A stretch of 64,000 nucleotides of DNA from Siphonodentalium dalli (Eukaryota; Mollusca; Scaphopoda; Gadilida; Siphonodentaliidae). The notes beneath the pieces were generated by a model. The model was not told where the DNA came from. It made no database searches and saw nothing but the letters and a program-made list of their open reading frames with translations. Every line of letters begins with the position of its first letter. The first letter of the stretch is position 1. Position numbers and translations under genes: made by a program. The stretch spans positions 51,389,949-51,453,948 of the forward strand of contig CP136065.1 in assembly GCA_032622095.1 (NCBI GenBank), read 5' to 3'. Of this stretch, positions 44,056 through 55,300 are shown in pieces.

Positions 44056-44557
44056 TTAAAGGCACGTGCGGTCTTGGCGGTGGGTATCCTGTGAAAATAT
44101 ATCCACCCGTCAAAAACCGCCACAAACAGAAAGAACATCAAAATGTAGATAGACTTTGTCCGTAAACAAATAAGAAATATCGCATAAACAGTATGTTATG
44201 GTCATATGTTTGACCATTGTTATGTAAACAACAGCATAAAAAGTTACTGTTCTGGTGTTTGTTTATATTATGATGGTAAACATAAAGAGCGTTCTTTGTT
44301 GGTGAATACCTGATATGGAACTAATAAAGAGCGTTTATGCCATTTGTGTGTGATTAGCCAGTAGCATTGTGCTGTCTTATGTAACACAATCAGGCTCTTG
44401 CTTATGTAAAATATAGTAGGTCTTTATGATAACATGCTGTTTATGCGATGGTCATGTTATATATGAACGGAACTGTATACGTTTTAATGTTTTTCTGTTT
44501 ACGGTGTTTGGAACAGATATGAATTTTTTCGACAATTAAGGCCGCACGTGCCTTTAA
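44056..44557. mobile_element. 0.5-kb TTAA element family 3, copy 2
   Basis: Ends are a perfect 16-bp inverted repeat including the TTAA: TTAAAGGCACGTGCGG at 44056-44071 and CCGCACGTGCCTTTAA at 44542-44557. The body is nearly the same as 17956-18462. No coding frame. TTAA target sites occur in piggyBac and Kolobok groups; the superfamily is not settled by the sequence. Confidence 0.85.
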
Positions 44558-44625
44558 GTAGTTTTGGCAGTTTTATTGCATGTTTAGAATTTTTTTTAAC
44601 TTTTTTTTTTTTACAAAAAAAGACA

Positions 44626-44840
44626 TCCCTTTCATGACTGGAGCTGCGCTGGTGCGGTATTAAAGATCCTTTGCCAGTGCATTCTCTCCACAGTGAGCCT
44701 TACATATATAAGATTATGCACTGGCTTACCCGGTCAATGTACACATTGTTAGGCCAATGTATTCTCTTATATATGCAAGGCTCCCTATTGGCACAGGGGT
44801 TTTCGTAAAATGTCAGAAAGCTCCAGACATGGAAGGGTCA
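44626..44840. mobile_element. Double-hairpin element (family 2), degraded copy D
   Basis: Begins CCCTTTCATGACTGGAGCTG and ends AGCTCCAGACATGGAAGGG (as AAGCTCCAGACATGGAAGGG). Contains GCCAGTGCATTCTC and GCCAATGTATTCTCTTATAT, but parts of both hairpins are deleted. Older than copies A-C. Confidence 0.7.
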
Positions 44841-45054
44841 TCAGATGACTTTTACTGAATAACTCTACTTCACGACATATTTTTCCAATTGTATTATATT
44901 GGAACATGTCAGTGACAAAGAATAAGTACTGAGAAATACTTATCAACGTTCTATGTTTTTGACAAATAACACAACAATGTAACGCTTCCATCAACGAGGA
45001 GCAAATTCTCCTAATTATTGCCTTCATAGTCAAACTTTTACTCCGATTGCTCAT

Positions 45055-46045
45055 AGTCGGATTCCTTATGTCGAAAAAAGTGGTCGCGCGTTTTCGGAAT
45101 GTTAAAAGCGATATGACAACGGTTTCTATACCACCAGTGAGTCTATGTTCAGAATCTACCTGTTTTCAGCTTGATATTTTAGTGGAAACAGGTTTGTGTG
45201 AGGTTTTTGTTTGTGTACCCCTCTATTTTCCCCCGTCCACCTGGTAATAAAAAAACATGTTATTACGCATAACAAGTTCAGTAAGTGGCTTTCTTTGTTG
45301 CTGGAAATCTAAAAACGGGGAGAGATCTTGCCACAAATTGCATAATTACATATCTTAATGTGGAATTTTATCATAAAATCATCAGATTAATTGTATTTAT
45401 GACTGCATTTTCAATTTTATTTACCAACTATTAAGGTATTGCATATTCTTAAAATCAGCTACATCACAGATAGACGAACGTGTACAATCTACAAGGATAT
45501 CTTGATAATTTGTCACAAACAAAACTCCGATACATCGATTTTTGGTAAAGATATCTCAGAAAGCTAAGCCTATCCCCGCCATCGATGATTTCACGACAAG
45601 TTAGATTCCTTTGGTCGAAAAAACGGTCGCGCAATTTCGGAATGTCAAACACGACATGCGAACGGTTTATTTATCAATAGCGTGTCTACTTTTAGCGTCT
45701 ACTTGTGTCCAGTTGAAATTTTATTGGAAAAAAGTGTTTTTTGACTCCTTTAATAATTTAAAGAGCGTTTACTTATTATACAAATATTAATCCCCATAAC
45801 CAACCTTCTGATGGACTGTGCGAGTTAAAATTAACAAAAGTATCAAATATGGCGGTCTGCTTTCAGGTTCTACCTGTTTCCAGTCTGATATTTTAGCGGA
45901 AACAAATTGTTTGGACGGTTTTAAGAGTTTAAAGAGCGTTTCCTGGATAAAAAAAAATACATATTAACTAACACGATCAGCCTTATCGTGAATTGTGCGA
46001 GTTAAAATTATGCACATATATCAAGTATGACTCTAAAATGTAGTT
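45055..46045. repeat. Direct repeats of about 180 bp
   Basis: Two adjacent units (about 45720-45880 and 45890-46045) share TTTAAAGAGCGTTT and GTGCGAGTTAAAATTA. Related blocks GGTCGCGC.TTTTCGGAATGT, TCTACCTGTTT.CAG and TGATATTTTAG occur at 45080-45190, 45610-45650 and 45860-45900. Possibly one unclassified element fragmented into three. Frames of 62-66 codons show no domain. Confidence 0.5.
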
Positions 46046-46945
46046 TTGAGAATATTGGTGTCGTCAGGTAAGTCTCCGCGGGTACAGTACTACAGTTGCG
46101 ATCAAAATGTAACGTTGACAATTTACTCAAATGTTCTGTGATGGAACTTTTTAAATGGCTATCATATATGCATTGCTCTTACATGTAATCTACTGTAACT
46201 ATATGTGATTTTACAAAATTAACTTGCAATATGGTCAGGCCACCATATACAGTAATTGATAAAACATGTGGTTCACATCTATTATATACATCACAACCAC
46301 GTGCTTCGGTGATAATGTCCACTATTATACATACGTAATGTTTATCATGACTAAAGTTTCAGGATGTCGTTTTAATTTGATTGATGGTGTTTTTTCATCA
46401 ATTGACAAAATTAATGTTTATTGCCAGGACGAATATAAGTACCGCATAATACGGAGTTGTGCATGTGGTAATAAATCTGCAAGTCATATTTATGTAAGTG
46501 TCGGTCACTGTTTGTTAAAATTGTTCGGTCATGTAGAATTTTTTATATTTTCATGCCAAGCTATGGTGCTTATGAATCATTCTGTTTTAGTAATAAATTT
46601 GGAGAAACCCGACCAACAGCAATGTAACAACTACAACAACTCATCTATGCCAATGCTATGTTTAGCCATACATGTGAATAGGATGGTATTGTTTTTTCAA
46701 ATTTTTAAATGTTATCATGTCCATATGTATTGCTAAAAATTGCTGGGCATAGAATAGTTGTTATATAAATCCTGGTCGGATTTATCCAAATTGGGATTTG
46801 AAATTATGTTAATCGGGCGATAAATAAGACATTTTCTCCGTCCACTCAATACATCCCCCGGGATACATGTTTCACATACTAAATTAACACCTTATTCAAC
46901 AAATCACTCCCTCAAATCCTTTGCCACCAGAATAAAACTAAATTG
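46046..46945. other. Intergenic, one uninformative frame
   Basis: The plus-strand frame at 46266-46736 (156 codons) is rich in Cys, His, Tyr and Ile, as expected from translated AT-rich DNA, and shows no domain, signal peptide or repeat. Not annotated as a gene. Confidence 0.4.
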
Positions 46946-46949
46946 TCAG

Positions 46950-46957
46950 TATAAATA
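46950..46957 (+). promoter_or_regulatory. Possible TATA box
   Basis: TATAAATA stands about 50 bases upstream of the GC-rich coding-like block. Position and context are suggestive only; no initiator was identified. Confidence 0.2.
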
Positions 46958-46999
46958 GGCAAGACATCTCTGGACACTTTCTGGACACCGGCTGGAAGT

Positions 47000-47766
47000 T
47001 GTTTTGGATATCCAGGTTACTCCGGTAGAACCATCTACCGGTCGTGGCCTGGATGAACCGACCGGACTCCACCGGTCTGGGACTAACCAGAGCAACTGGA
47101 AGAGTTCTTCGAAGACAGGGAGGAGGAAGAAATCCAAGACGCCATCGATGAGAAGAAGGGACGCCGACAGGAAGGCCAGGTGGAAACAGGGAGCTGAGAG
47201 ACGCCCAGCTCCCCTCCACTTGGCCTTGGGTCAAGACCAGCAGCCCACCGTCGAAGGCACAGACATCATCATCACCAGCAGCGGAAACAGGGATTCCGGA
47301 CCCACCCGGCGGTCCCTGCCGCCGACACCGAGGCCAGGGGAGACAGGGGCGCAGATGACACCCCATACGCCCCTGCCGCTGACTTCGTGGTTCAGTTGGA
47401 GTCTCCACCAGCTCCACCACAGACGGCAGATGGCATCCACACCGTCCCGAAGACGCCGATGTATTTTGGTCCAGAGTCTTCACCCCCAGGGAGAGAGAAC
47501 CACCAGACATGGAACAGCTGATCCAAGATAAAAAAGACCGGATCATTGAGGAAGATCTTCAAGGAATAACACACAAATTCAACAAGGCAGAAAAAGAACT
47601 CATCAACAACCGAGTCATCTACACAGAAGACGACGCCTTGGATCCGGCTACAGTTGAGGTCAGAATCCATCACGTCGACACCAGCACATCTCCCTCGGAT
47701 GCCTCTTCGTCAGCACCAACACCGGCGAAGAGGCACAGGAAGAAAAAGACGCAGAAACAATGAAGA
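47000..47766 (+). pseudogene. GC-rich decayed coding remnant, unknown family
   Basis: This block is distinctly richer in G+C than the surroundings and has coding-like composition in changing frames. One frame gives LEEFFEDREEEEIQDAID, another RPAPLHLALGQDQQPTVEG and GNRDSGPTRRSLPPTPRPG, another DFVVQLESPPAPPQTADG. The last, starting at an ATG at 47509, runs 84 codons to a stop: an acidic helical start (MEQLIQDKKDRIIEEDLQG), a Ser/Thr/Pro-rich middle and a basic end (KRHRKKKTQKQ). I do not recognise the family. A retroelement ORF1/gag-like protein or a processed host remnant are both possible. Frame changes near 47190 and 47500 argue for a pseudogene. Confidence 0.45.
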
Positions 47767-49660
47767 AACCAAAAATTGCTTTTTTACTTCTTCTTGTTTT
47801 CGATAACAAAAGCTAAAAGTGAGGGGTTAGGGAAAGGGTCATTCGACCATTTCGAAGATCCCGGGGTTGGCCCCCCAAATCACAACTCCCCGATACTTTC
47901 TAAGAGAGAATTTATTTATAAGGAGACATAATTATATGTGCATTATGTGCTTGGTCTTATATAAAGTAAAACACATTAAGATGTAAGTGACACAGTGCGT
48001 GGACAAAGCTTGAAAAGACTTGCATATGAATCACGATTAATGGGATAGAATAATGACACGTGTTTCAATTTCACCATGTCTACTACAAAATATTAAAAGT
48101 AATAAATTCTATATTTATGTAATGTGTGAGAACTGTGGGTTCTAACATAATGACTTTATGGTGTTATTATAATTATGGTGATAAAGTTTACAATAATGCT
48201 CTCGTTTTGCGACAAATATACGTGAATTTACTGGACGGACAATTGTCGATATTGTGGATTGTACAACATTGTTTATATTGTGAGGAGAGGGTTCAAGATA
48301 GCTTAGGCTGATATAATGGTGCGATAAGATCGCGAAGAGACAGGAAGTTGGGCATGATGGTTTCGTGAATACCACTTATTGATACTAGCAAAGTTGAAGA
48401 ACATACATAGTTGAGGGGACCCTTCCACCATCCTTCATAATGTATCATGACTCCATCTGTTGTGGACAAACCATTGACTTGGCTTAATGGATCGTTCTAT
48501 ACTTGGGCTTTGAACCGTGACGTCCCATGGCGATCAACCCTCTGGGTCGTGGTATTTTCCCGTATATTAGATAGTGTCTATATTCGGATGATATTGTTTA
48601 TATGTTCAAATGGTGACATACATGTAGGTATGAAACTGTACAGGTTTGTGCCCCATGGGCCATTTATCATTATAAGATCGAGAAACTTAGCCTATATAGG
48701 CAACTACCGGGAATTGACTGGAAATTGCTTATATCGTCGTAATTCAACGCCAGTGTTTGCATCTCCGATGCAATTGATACCCAAATGTGAAATTTGAGAT
48801 ACACCTGACCATCAGAGTGAACCAAATGTCTTATTTAAGGTTAGCAACAGTTGCTAATCAAATACCACAATGGTGTACTAGTCATTCATTTGTATTGTTG
48901 CTTAACTTAGTCAGTGTCTAATTACATGGTGCTGGTTTTGTTCAAAGTTGGGCACATGTATGTCTAAAAGTATGCAGGCATGTTCTTCATAAGCCACTGA
49001 TCATTATAAGATCGGGAGAATTTGGCACCCGATAGCTCCTTAGTAACGGTTTTACTAAGCACCTACATGGAATTTGCAGGGAAATGCAATTATAGTTGAT
49101 ATCAATTTTACTCATTAAGCTCTACTTTAGTGGAAATTTGAATTATTTTGATTGTCACAGCTATGCACGAAGCGTGAAGATTAATTGTGGTTAGAATATT
49201 GATGGTGAATGTTGGGTTTCTGTCGCTGTACTGGAGTGCGTCAAATGTAACTGGCATGGGAAGTGTGAAAGCAAAGCCTATATTGCTATAGTAAAGATCT
49301 CAGCTGCACTGAAATTTCCATTTGTCAGTAGCACAAATCCTGCGAATCTCCCAGTGTATGTGGGATAGTCTCCGATGACAACGATGGAGTTAATGACTAT
49401 GAACAACTAACAGCTATAGCTGTGTATTTGTGACACTACATCCCGTTATGATCAACGATGTGGCTTCAAAAACTAGTCAGTGGACAACAAGACGGACGAG
49501 TTTCAAATAAAACAATAATTTAATATGTAATCACATCGCGAAATTTCAGGTCTTGTTGGGAATATTTTCGTTTGACTCAACAAACTGCATATTATCGAAA
49601 TTACAAAACCATTCGACACTTACTTTTGCCAATTACTGTATCTTGATGCATAACTATATC
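47767..49660. other. Intergenic, weak direct duplication
   Basis: ATCATTATAAGATCG with flanking text occurs at about 48666 and 49003, offset about 337 bp, in otherwise diverged sequence. The 116-codon frame at 48447-48797 shows no domain. No RNA gene seen. Confidence 0.4.
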
Positions 49661-49666
49661 ATATAT

Positions 49667-49717
49667 TGCAACTATTAAATCACGGATAGTTCTTGCAACT
49701 ATTAAATCACGGATAGT
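49667..49717. repeat. 25-bp direct duplication
   Basis: TGCAACTATTAAATCACGG followed by ATAGTT is present twice in immediate succession, without differences. Short replication-slippage-type duplication. Confidence 0.8.
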
Positions 49718-49784
49718 TAAAGTGGGTCAAACACATGATCGCCAATAAATGATATTACAATCAACGTTTGAGCATAACACGAAA

Positions 49785-50145
49785 TTCTCCATAGGGTTCA
49801 TTGTTAATTTTGATCGCAAGTGTAGCCAGCAAGAATCATCTGATCACATCCAATCTTTTTAATACGATGTCTGTGCTTCATATTTAGTATTTTTTTTAGG
49901 AATATCAGTACGCACATATCATCTTACGCAAAATGGCGCCATTTATCCAAAATACTAGAAACTCCATAGGGCTCAGTGTTAAATTTTGATCGCAACTGTA
50001 GCCAGCAAGAATTAACTGATCACATCAAACTTTTCAAAAATACACGTAAGGGTCATAGCTAGTAGCTTTTAGAACTTTCAAATCGCACCGATCACCATAT
50101 GCCAGATGGCACCATTTATCGTTTTCTACAAATACGAAACGCTCT
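49785..50145. repeat. Tandem duplication of about 185 bp
   Basis: CTCCATAGGG.TCA.TGTTAA, TTTTGATCGCAA.TGTAGCC and AGCAAGAAT followed by CTGATCACATC occur at 49788-49855 and again at 49970-50030. GGCGCCATTTATC (49933) and GGCACCATTTATC (50107) mark the unit ends. Confidence 0.7.
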
Positions 50146-50857
50146 CTAAATTATGTTGACCCCGATTTAGGCAGACCCGCCAAAATTCAAGAATGGAAAC
50201 AAGTCAATCCCGAAAACACACCTACTAGGCATACAGAATCCGTTTTCAGATCCCTTTTAACAAACCAAAAATGCAAAATGACATAAGGAATCCGACTATC
50301 AGTTAAAGGATTGATTCGGTCTAGAAACTACCAAACGTAATAGGAAAGCCCTCCCTGTTATGATTAAAATGACCCAAATCCCATTCCGATCGCATAATAA
50401 ATAAGCCGAAAATTTAATAAATAATACCATCACCATTCAAGGGGTAGTGGGTTGGTCGAGTGCCAAATATTTGTGCAACAAATTCTTTTTTTAAAATCCC
50501 ATGGAAATGCATCAAACGCCAAGCTGATAGATCGCCTGTGCGTGTGTCAGAGCCGCGGCGTCGTGAAGTTAAATATCTTCGCGAGTTTGAACGAACGGCA
50601 AAGTTTATCAAGAAAATACAAAGTTCACTGTTGGTTATTTGAAAAAAGCTATGCCGTCGTATATTCGCAAGATATAACTATAATAATTGTGCACAGAACA
50701 CAAGATTGAAATACAACAAAAAACATACGTCAATTTTCTTTCCTGCATCTTCATGCAATCTTATCGACAGCGTGTCTGCTCGATTTCCTGGTAATCCGTT
50801 TTCTCGGAAGTGGGATCCATGGGATGTTATCCATCTGGAGGGATGTTAAGAAATAAA

Positions 50858-50920
50858 TGATTGATTGATTGGGGTTTAACGTCGTTTTAGCAATAAAGCC
50901 ATATCACTACGAGTTTTTAA
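50858..50920 (-). mobile_element. 63-bp truncated retroposon with perfect 13-bp TSD
   Basis: The insert is flanked by GTTAAGAAATAAA at 50845-50857 and 50921-50933, an exact target-site duplication. On the minus strand the insert ends GTTAAACCCCAATCAATCA, i.e. an (ATCA)n tail. A 3' end reading ...ACGTTAAAC...(ATCA)n is, from memory, typical of abundant mollusc SINE/LINE families. Only the last 63 bp were copied. Confidence 0.8.
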
Positions 50921-50964
50921 GTTAAGAAATAAAAGAAGAGGGCATATAATACAAGCGCAGAAGC

Positions 50965-51247
50965 AAACTACCAGGCAGAGTTCAGTCCCCTCGCTACGCT
51001 GGTCTGATCACAAACTACCAGGCAGAGTCCAGTCCCCTCGCTACGCTGGCCTGATCACAAACAACCAGACAGAGTTCAGTGCCCTCGCTACGCTGGCCTG
51101 ATAACAAACTACCAGGCAGAGTCCAGTCCCATCGCTACGCTGGCCTGATCACAAACTACCAGGCAGAGTCCAGTCCCCTCGCTACGCTGGCCTGATCACA
51201 AACTACCAGGCAGAGTTCAGTCCCCTCGCTACGCTGGTCTGACCACT
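50965..51247. repeat. 47-bp tandem array, six copies
   Basis: Units contain ACTACCAGGCAGAGT(C/T)CAG, then CCCTCGCTACGCTGG and CTGATCAC. The unit edge GCTACGCTGGTCTGACC (51229) recurs inverted as GGTCAGACCAGCGTAGC at 51433, so the array may sit inside a larger inverted structure (about 50940-51450). Confidence 0.9.
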
Positions 51248-51544
51248 ACAGAATTTAAGGAAATCTGACATGTTTTTATTTCATACTTTTGTCGGTTACA
51301 ATTCATTCTGACTTGATTTGGCAAATTTAAAAAATAATGTAGACAGTTCAGTTTCTCAGAACAATGCAGAATTTATTTTAACAGAAAACAGTCAGAACAC
51401 ATTCCTTACCTAATGTGTACGTGACGGCACTGGTCAGACCAGCGTAGCCTTATAGTTTGGTGCAGAAGAATCGATCGTTGTTGAATTATTAACTTACTAT
51501 CTGAACATCCCGAAGGGAATTACTCGTCTATTAAGCAAGAAAAG

Positions 51545-51875
51545 CGTCCCTGTTCTGTGGTACTGTGGGCTTAACGAACGCGCAGCTGACTTTATTCCGC
51601 GTGGTAAAGCCTTGTCCAAACTCAGTATGGAGATTTGGTTGATGACTAGAGAAAAACTCAAAATTCTGCCGAAATCGCTTTGCATGGCAAACATCCTCTC
51701 CAGAACTACATATGACAATGCTGAAATATACAGTGCCGCCCCTCATATTCATGTGTACTCTTTCTGTATATAATTATGGTGTGTATATCATTTGTCACGC
51801 TCATGACTGTACATCTCACTCATGTGTATAATAGCTTCATGTTTTGGGATAATAAAATCTCTCTCTCTCTCTGCC
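51545..51875 (+). pseudogene. Possible retroelement 3' remnant with poly(A) signal
   Basis: Plus-strand translation of 51569-51690 gives GLNERAADFIPRGKALSKL then SMEIWLMTREKLKILP. This recalls the RNase H/integrase junction of BEL/Pao-type elements (NPAD..SRG....L....W..GP..L), but the similarity is short. About 150 bases later comes GGGATAATAAAATCTCTCTC, an AATAAA signal running into a CT repeat (51862-51880). A LINE 3' end is an alternative reading. Confidence 0.3.
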
Positions 51876-51989
51876 TAGAAAAAAAGTAGAGAAAGGATTA
51901 AGTATTAAACGCCAATGTTCACTATCGTCCAGGTAATCTTGAATGACATAAAACCCCGACTGCATGGGTTATATCATGCGACTTGCCAC

Positions 51990-52310
51990 ATATCGACATG
52001 GCGAGGGCTCTGTGACATGGGTTATGGTTTGCGACTTACCACACCCTGTACCACATATTGACATGGCGAGGGCTCTGTGGCATGGGTTATGATTTGCGAC
52101 TTACCACACCCTGTGCCACATATCGACACGGCGAGGGCTATGTGACGTGCGTTTGACCTGCGACTTACCACACCCTGTGCCACATATCGACACGGCGAGG
52201 GCTCTGTGACGTGCGTTTGACCTGCCACTTACCACACCCTGTACCACATATCGACACGGCGAGGGCGCTGTGACATGGGGCCCACACAATGTGCCACATA
52301 TCGACATGGC
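51990..52310. repeat. Left edge of the satellite: 64-65-bp monomers
   Basis: GCGAGGGC recurs at 52001, 52066, 52131, 52195 and 52259, spacing 65, 65, 64, 64, then 50 and 49. Edge units carry extra text such as TTTGCGACTTACCACACCCT that the interior 49-bp units lack. The edge is more diverged than the interior. Confidence 0.9.
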
Positions 52311-55300
52311 GAAGGCGCTGATACATGGGGCCACACCATGCACCACATATCGACAAGGCGATGGCGCTGTGACATGGGGCCACACCATGCATCACATATC
52401 TACATGGTGAGGGCGCTGTGACATGGGCCCACACCATGTGCCACATATCTACATGGGGAGGGCGCTGTGACATGGGGCCACACCATGCACCACATGTAGA
52501 CATGGTGAGGGCGCTGACATGGGCCCACACCATGTGCCACATATCGACATGGCGAAGGCGCTGATACATGGGGCCACACCATGCACCACATATCGACGTG
52601 GCGAGGGCGCACATATCGACGTGGCGAGGGCGCTGTGACATGGGCCCACACCATGTGCCATATATCGACATGGCGATGGCGCTGTACATGGGGCCACACC
52701 ATGCACCACATATCGACGTGGCGAGGGCGCTGTGACATGGGCCCACACCATGTGCCACATATCTACATGGTGAGGGCGCTGAGACATGGGGCCACACCAT
52801 GCACCACATATCGACATGGTGAGGGCGCTGTGACATGGGGCCACACCATGCACCACATATCGACATGGCGAGGGCGCTGAGACATGGGGCCAAACCATGC
52901 ACCACATATCGACATGGCGAGGGCGCTGTGACATGGGGCCACACCATGCACCACATATCGACATGGTGAGGGCGCTGTGACATGGGGCCACACCATGCAC
53001 CACATATCGACATGGCGAGGGCGCTGTGACATGGGGCCACACCATGCAACACATATCGACGTGGCGAGGGCGCTGAGACATGGGGCCACACCATGCACCA
53101 CATATCGACATGGCGAGGGCGCTGTGACATGGGGCCACACCATGTGCCACATATCGACATGGCGAGGGTGCTGTGACACGGGGCCACACCATGCACCACA
53201 TATCGACATGGCGAGGGCGCTGTGACATGGGGCCACACCATGCACCACATATCGACATGTCGATGGCGCTGAGACATGGGGCCACACCATGCACCACATA
53301 TCGACATGGCGAGGGCGCTGTGACACGGGGCCACACCATGCACCACATATCGACATGGCGAGGGCGCTGAGACATGGGGCCACACCATGCACCACATATC
53401 GACATGGTGAGGGCGCTGTGACATGGGGCCACACCATGCAACACATATCGACATGGTGAGGGCGCTGTGACATGGGGCCACACCATGCAACACATATCGA
53501 CATGGTGAGGGCGCTGTGACATGGGGCCACACCATGCACCACATATCGACATGGCGAGGGCGCTGTGACATGGGGCCACACCATGCAACACATATCGACA
53601 TGGCGAGGGCGCTGTGACATGGGGCCACACAATGCAACACATATCGACATGGCGAGGGCGCTGTGACATGGGGCCACACCATGCAACACATATCGACATG
53701 GCGAGGGCGCTGTGACATGGGGCCACACCATGCAACACATATCGACATGGCGAGGGCGCTGTAACATGGGGCCACACCATGTGCCACATATCGACAAGGC
53801 GAGGGCGCTGTGACATGGGGCCACACCATGCAACACATATCGACATGGTGAGGGCGCTGTGACATGGGGCCACACCATGCAACACATATCGACATGGCGA
53901 GGGCGCTGTGACATGGGGCCACACCATGCAACACATATCGACATGGCGAGGGCGCTGTGACATGGGGCCACACCATGCAACACATATCGACATGGCGAGG
54001 GCGCTGTAACATGGGGCCACACCATGTGCCACATATCGACAAGGCGAGGGCGCTGTGACATGGGGCCACACCATGCACCACATATCGACAAGGCGAGGGC
54101 GCTGTGACACGGGGCCACACCATGCAACACATATCGACATGGCGAGGGCGCTGTGACATGGGGCCACACCATGCAACACATATCGACAAGGCGAGGGCGC
54201 TGTGACATGGGGCCACACCATGCAACACATATCGACAAGGCGAGGGCGCTGTGACATGGGGCCACACCATGCACCACATATCGACATGGCGAGGGCGCTG
54301 TGACCCGGGGCCACACCATGCAACACATATCGACATGGCGAGGGCGCTGTGACATGGGGCCACACCATGCACCACATATCGACATGGCGAGGGCGCTGTG
54401 ACATGGGGCCACACCATGCACCACATATCGACATGGCGAGGGCGATGTGACATGGGGCCACACCATGCAACACATATCGACACGGCGAGGGCGCTGTGAC
54501 ACGGGGCCACACCATGCACCACATATCGACACGGCGAGGGCGCTGTGACATGGGGCCACACCATGCACCACATATCGACATGGCGAGGGCGCTGTGACAT
54601 GGGGCCACACCATGCACCACATATCGACATGGCGAGGGCGCTGTGACATGGGGCCACACCATGCACCACATATCGACATGGCGAGGGCGCTGTGACATGG
54701 GGCCACACCATGTGCCACATATCGACATGGCGAGGGCGCTGTGACATGGGGCCACACCATGCAACACATGTCGACGTGGTGAGGGCGCTGTGACATGGGG
54801 CCACACCATGCAACACATATCGACATGGCGAGGGCGCTGTGACATGGGGCCACACCATGCACCACATATCGACATGGCGAGGGCGCTGTGACACGGGGCC
54901 ACACCATGCAACACATGTCGACGTGGTGAGGGCGCTGTGACATGGGGCCACACCATGCAACACATATCGACATGGCGAGGGCGCTGTGACATGGGGCCAC
55001 ACCATGCACCACATATCGACATGGCGAGGGCGCTGTGACATGGGGCCACACCATGCAACACATATCGACATGGCGAGGGCGCTGTGACATGGGGCCACAC
55101 CATGCAACACATATCGACATGGCGAGGGCGCTGTGACATGGGGCCACACCATGCAACACATATCGACATGGCGAGGGCGCTGTAACATGGGGCCACACCA
55201 TGCACCACATGTCGACGTGGTGAGGGCGCTGTGACATGGGGCCACACCATGTGCCACATATCGACATGGCGTGGGCGCTGTGACATGGGGCCACACCATG

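Noticed and set aside
46266-46736. 156-codon plus-strand frame as a membrane protein gene
   Set aside because: Composition is that of translated AT-rich DNA, with no domain, signal or neighbouring exon evidence.
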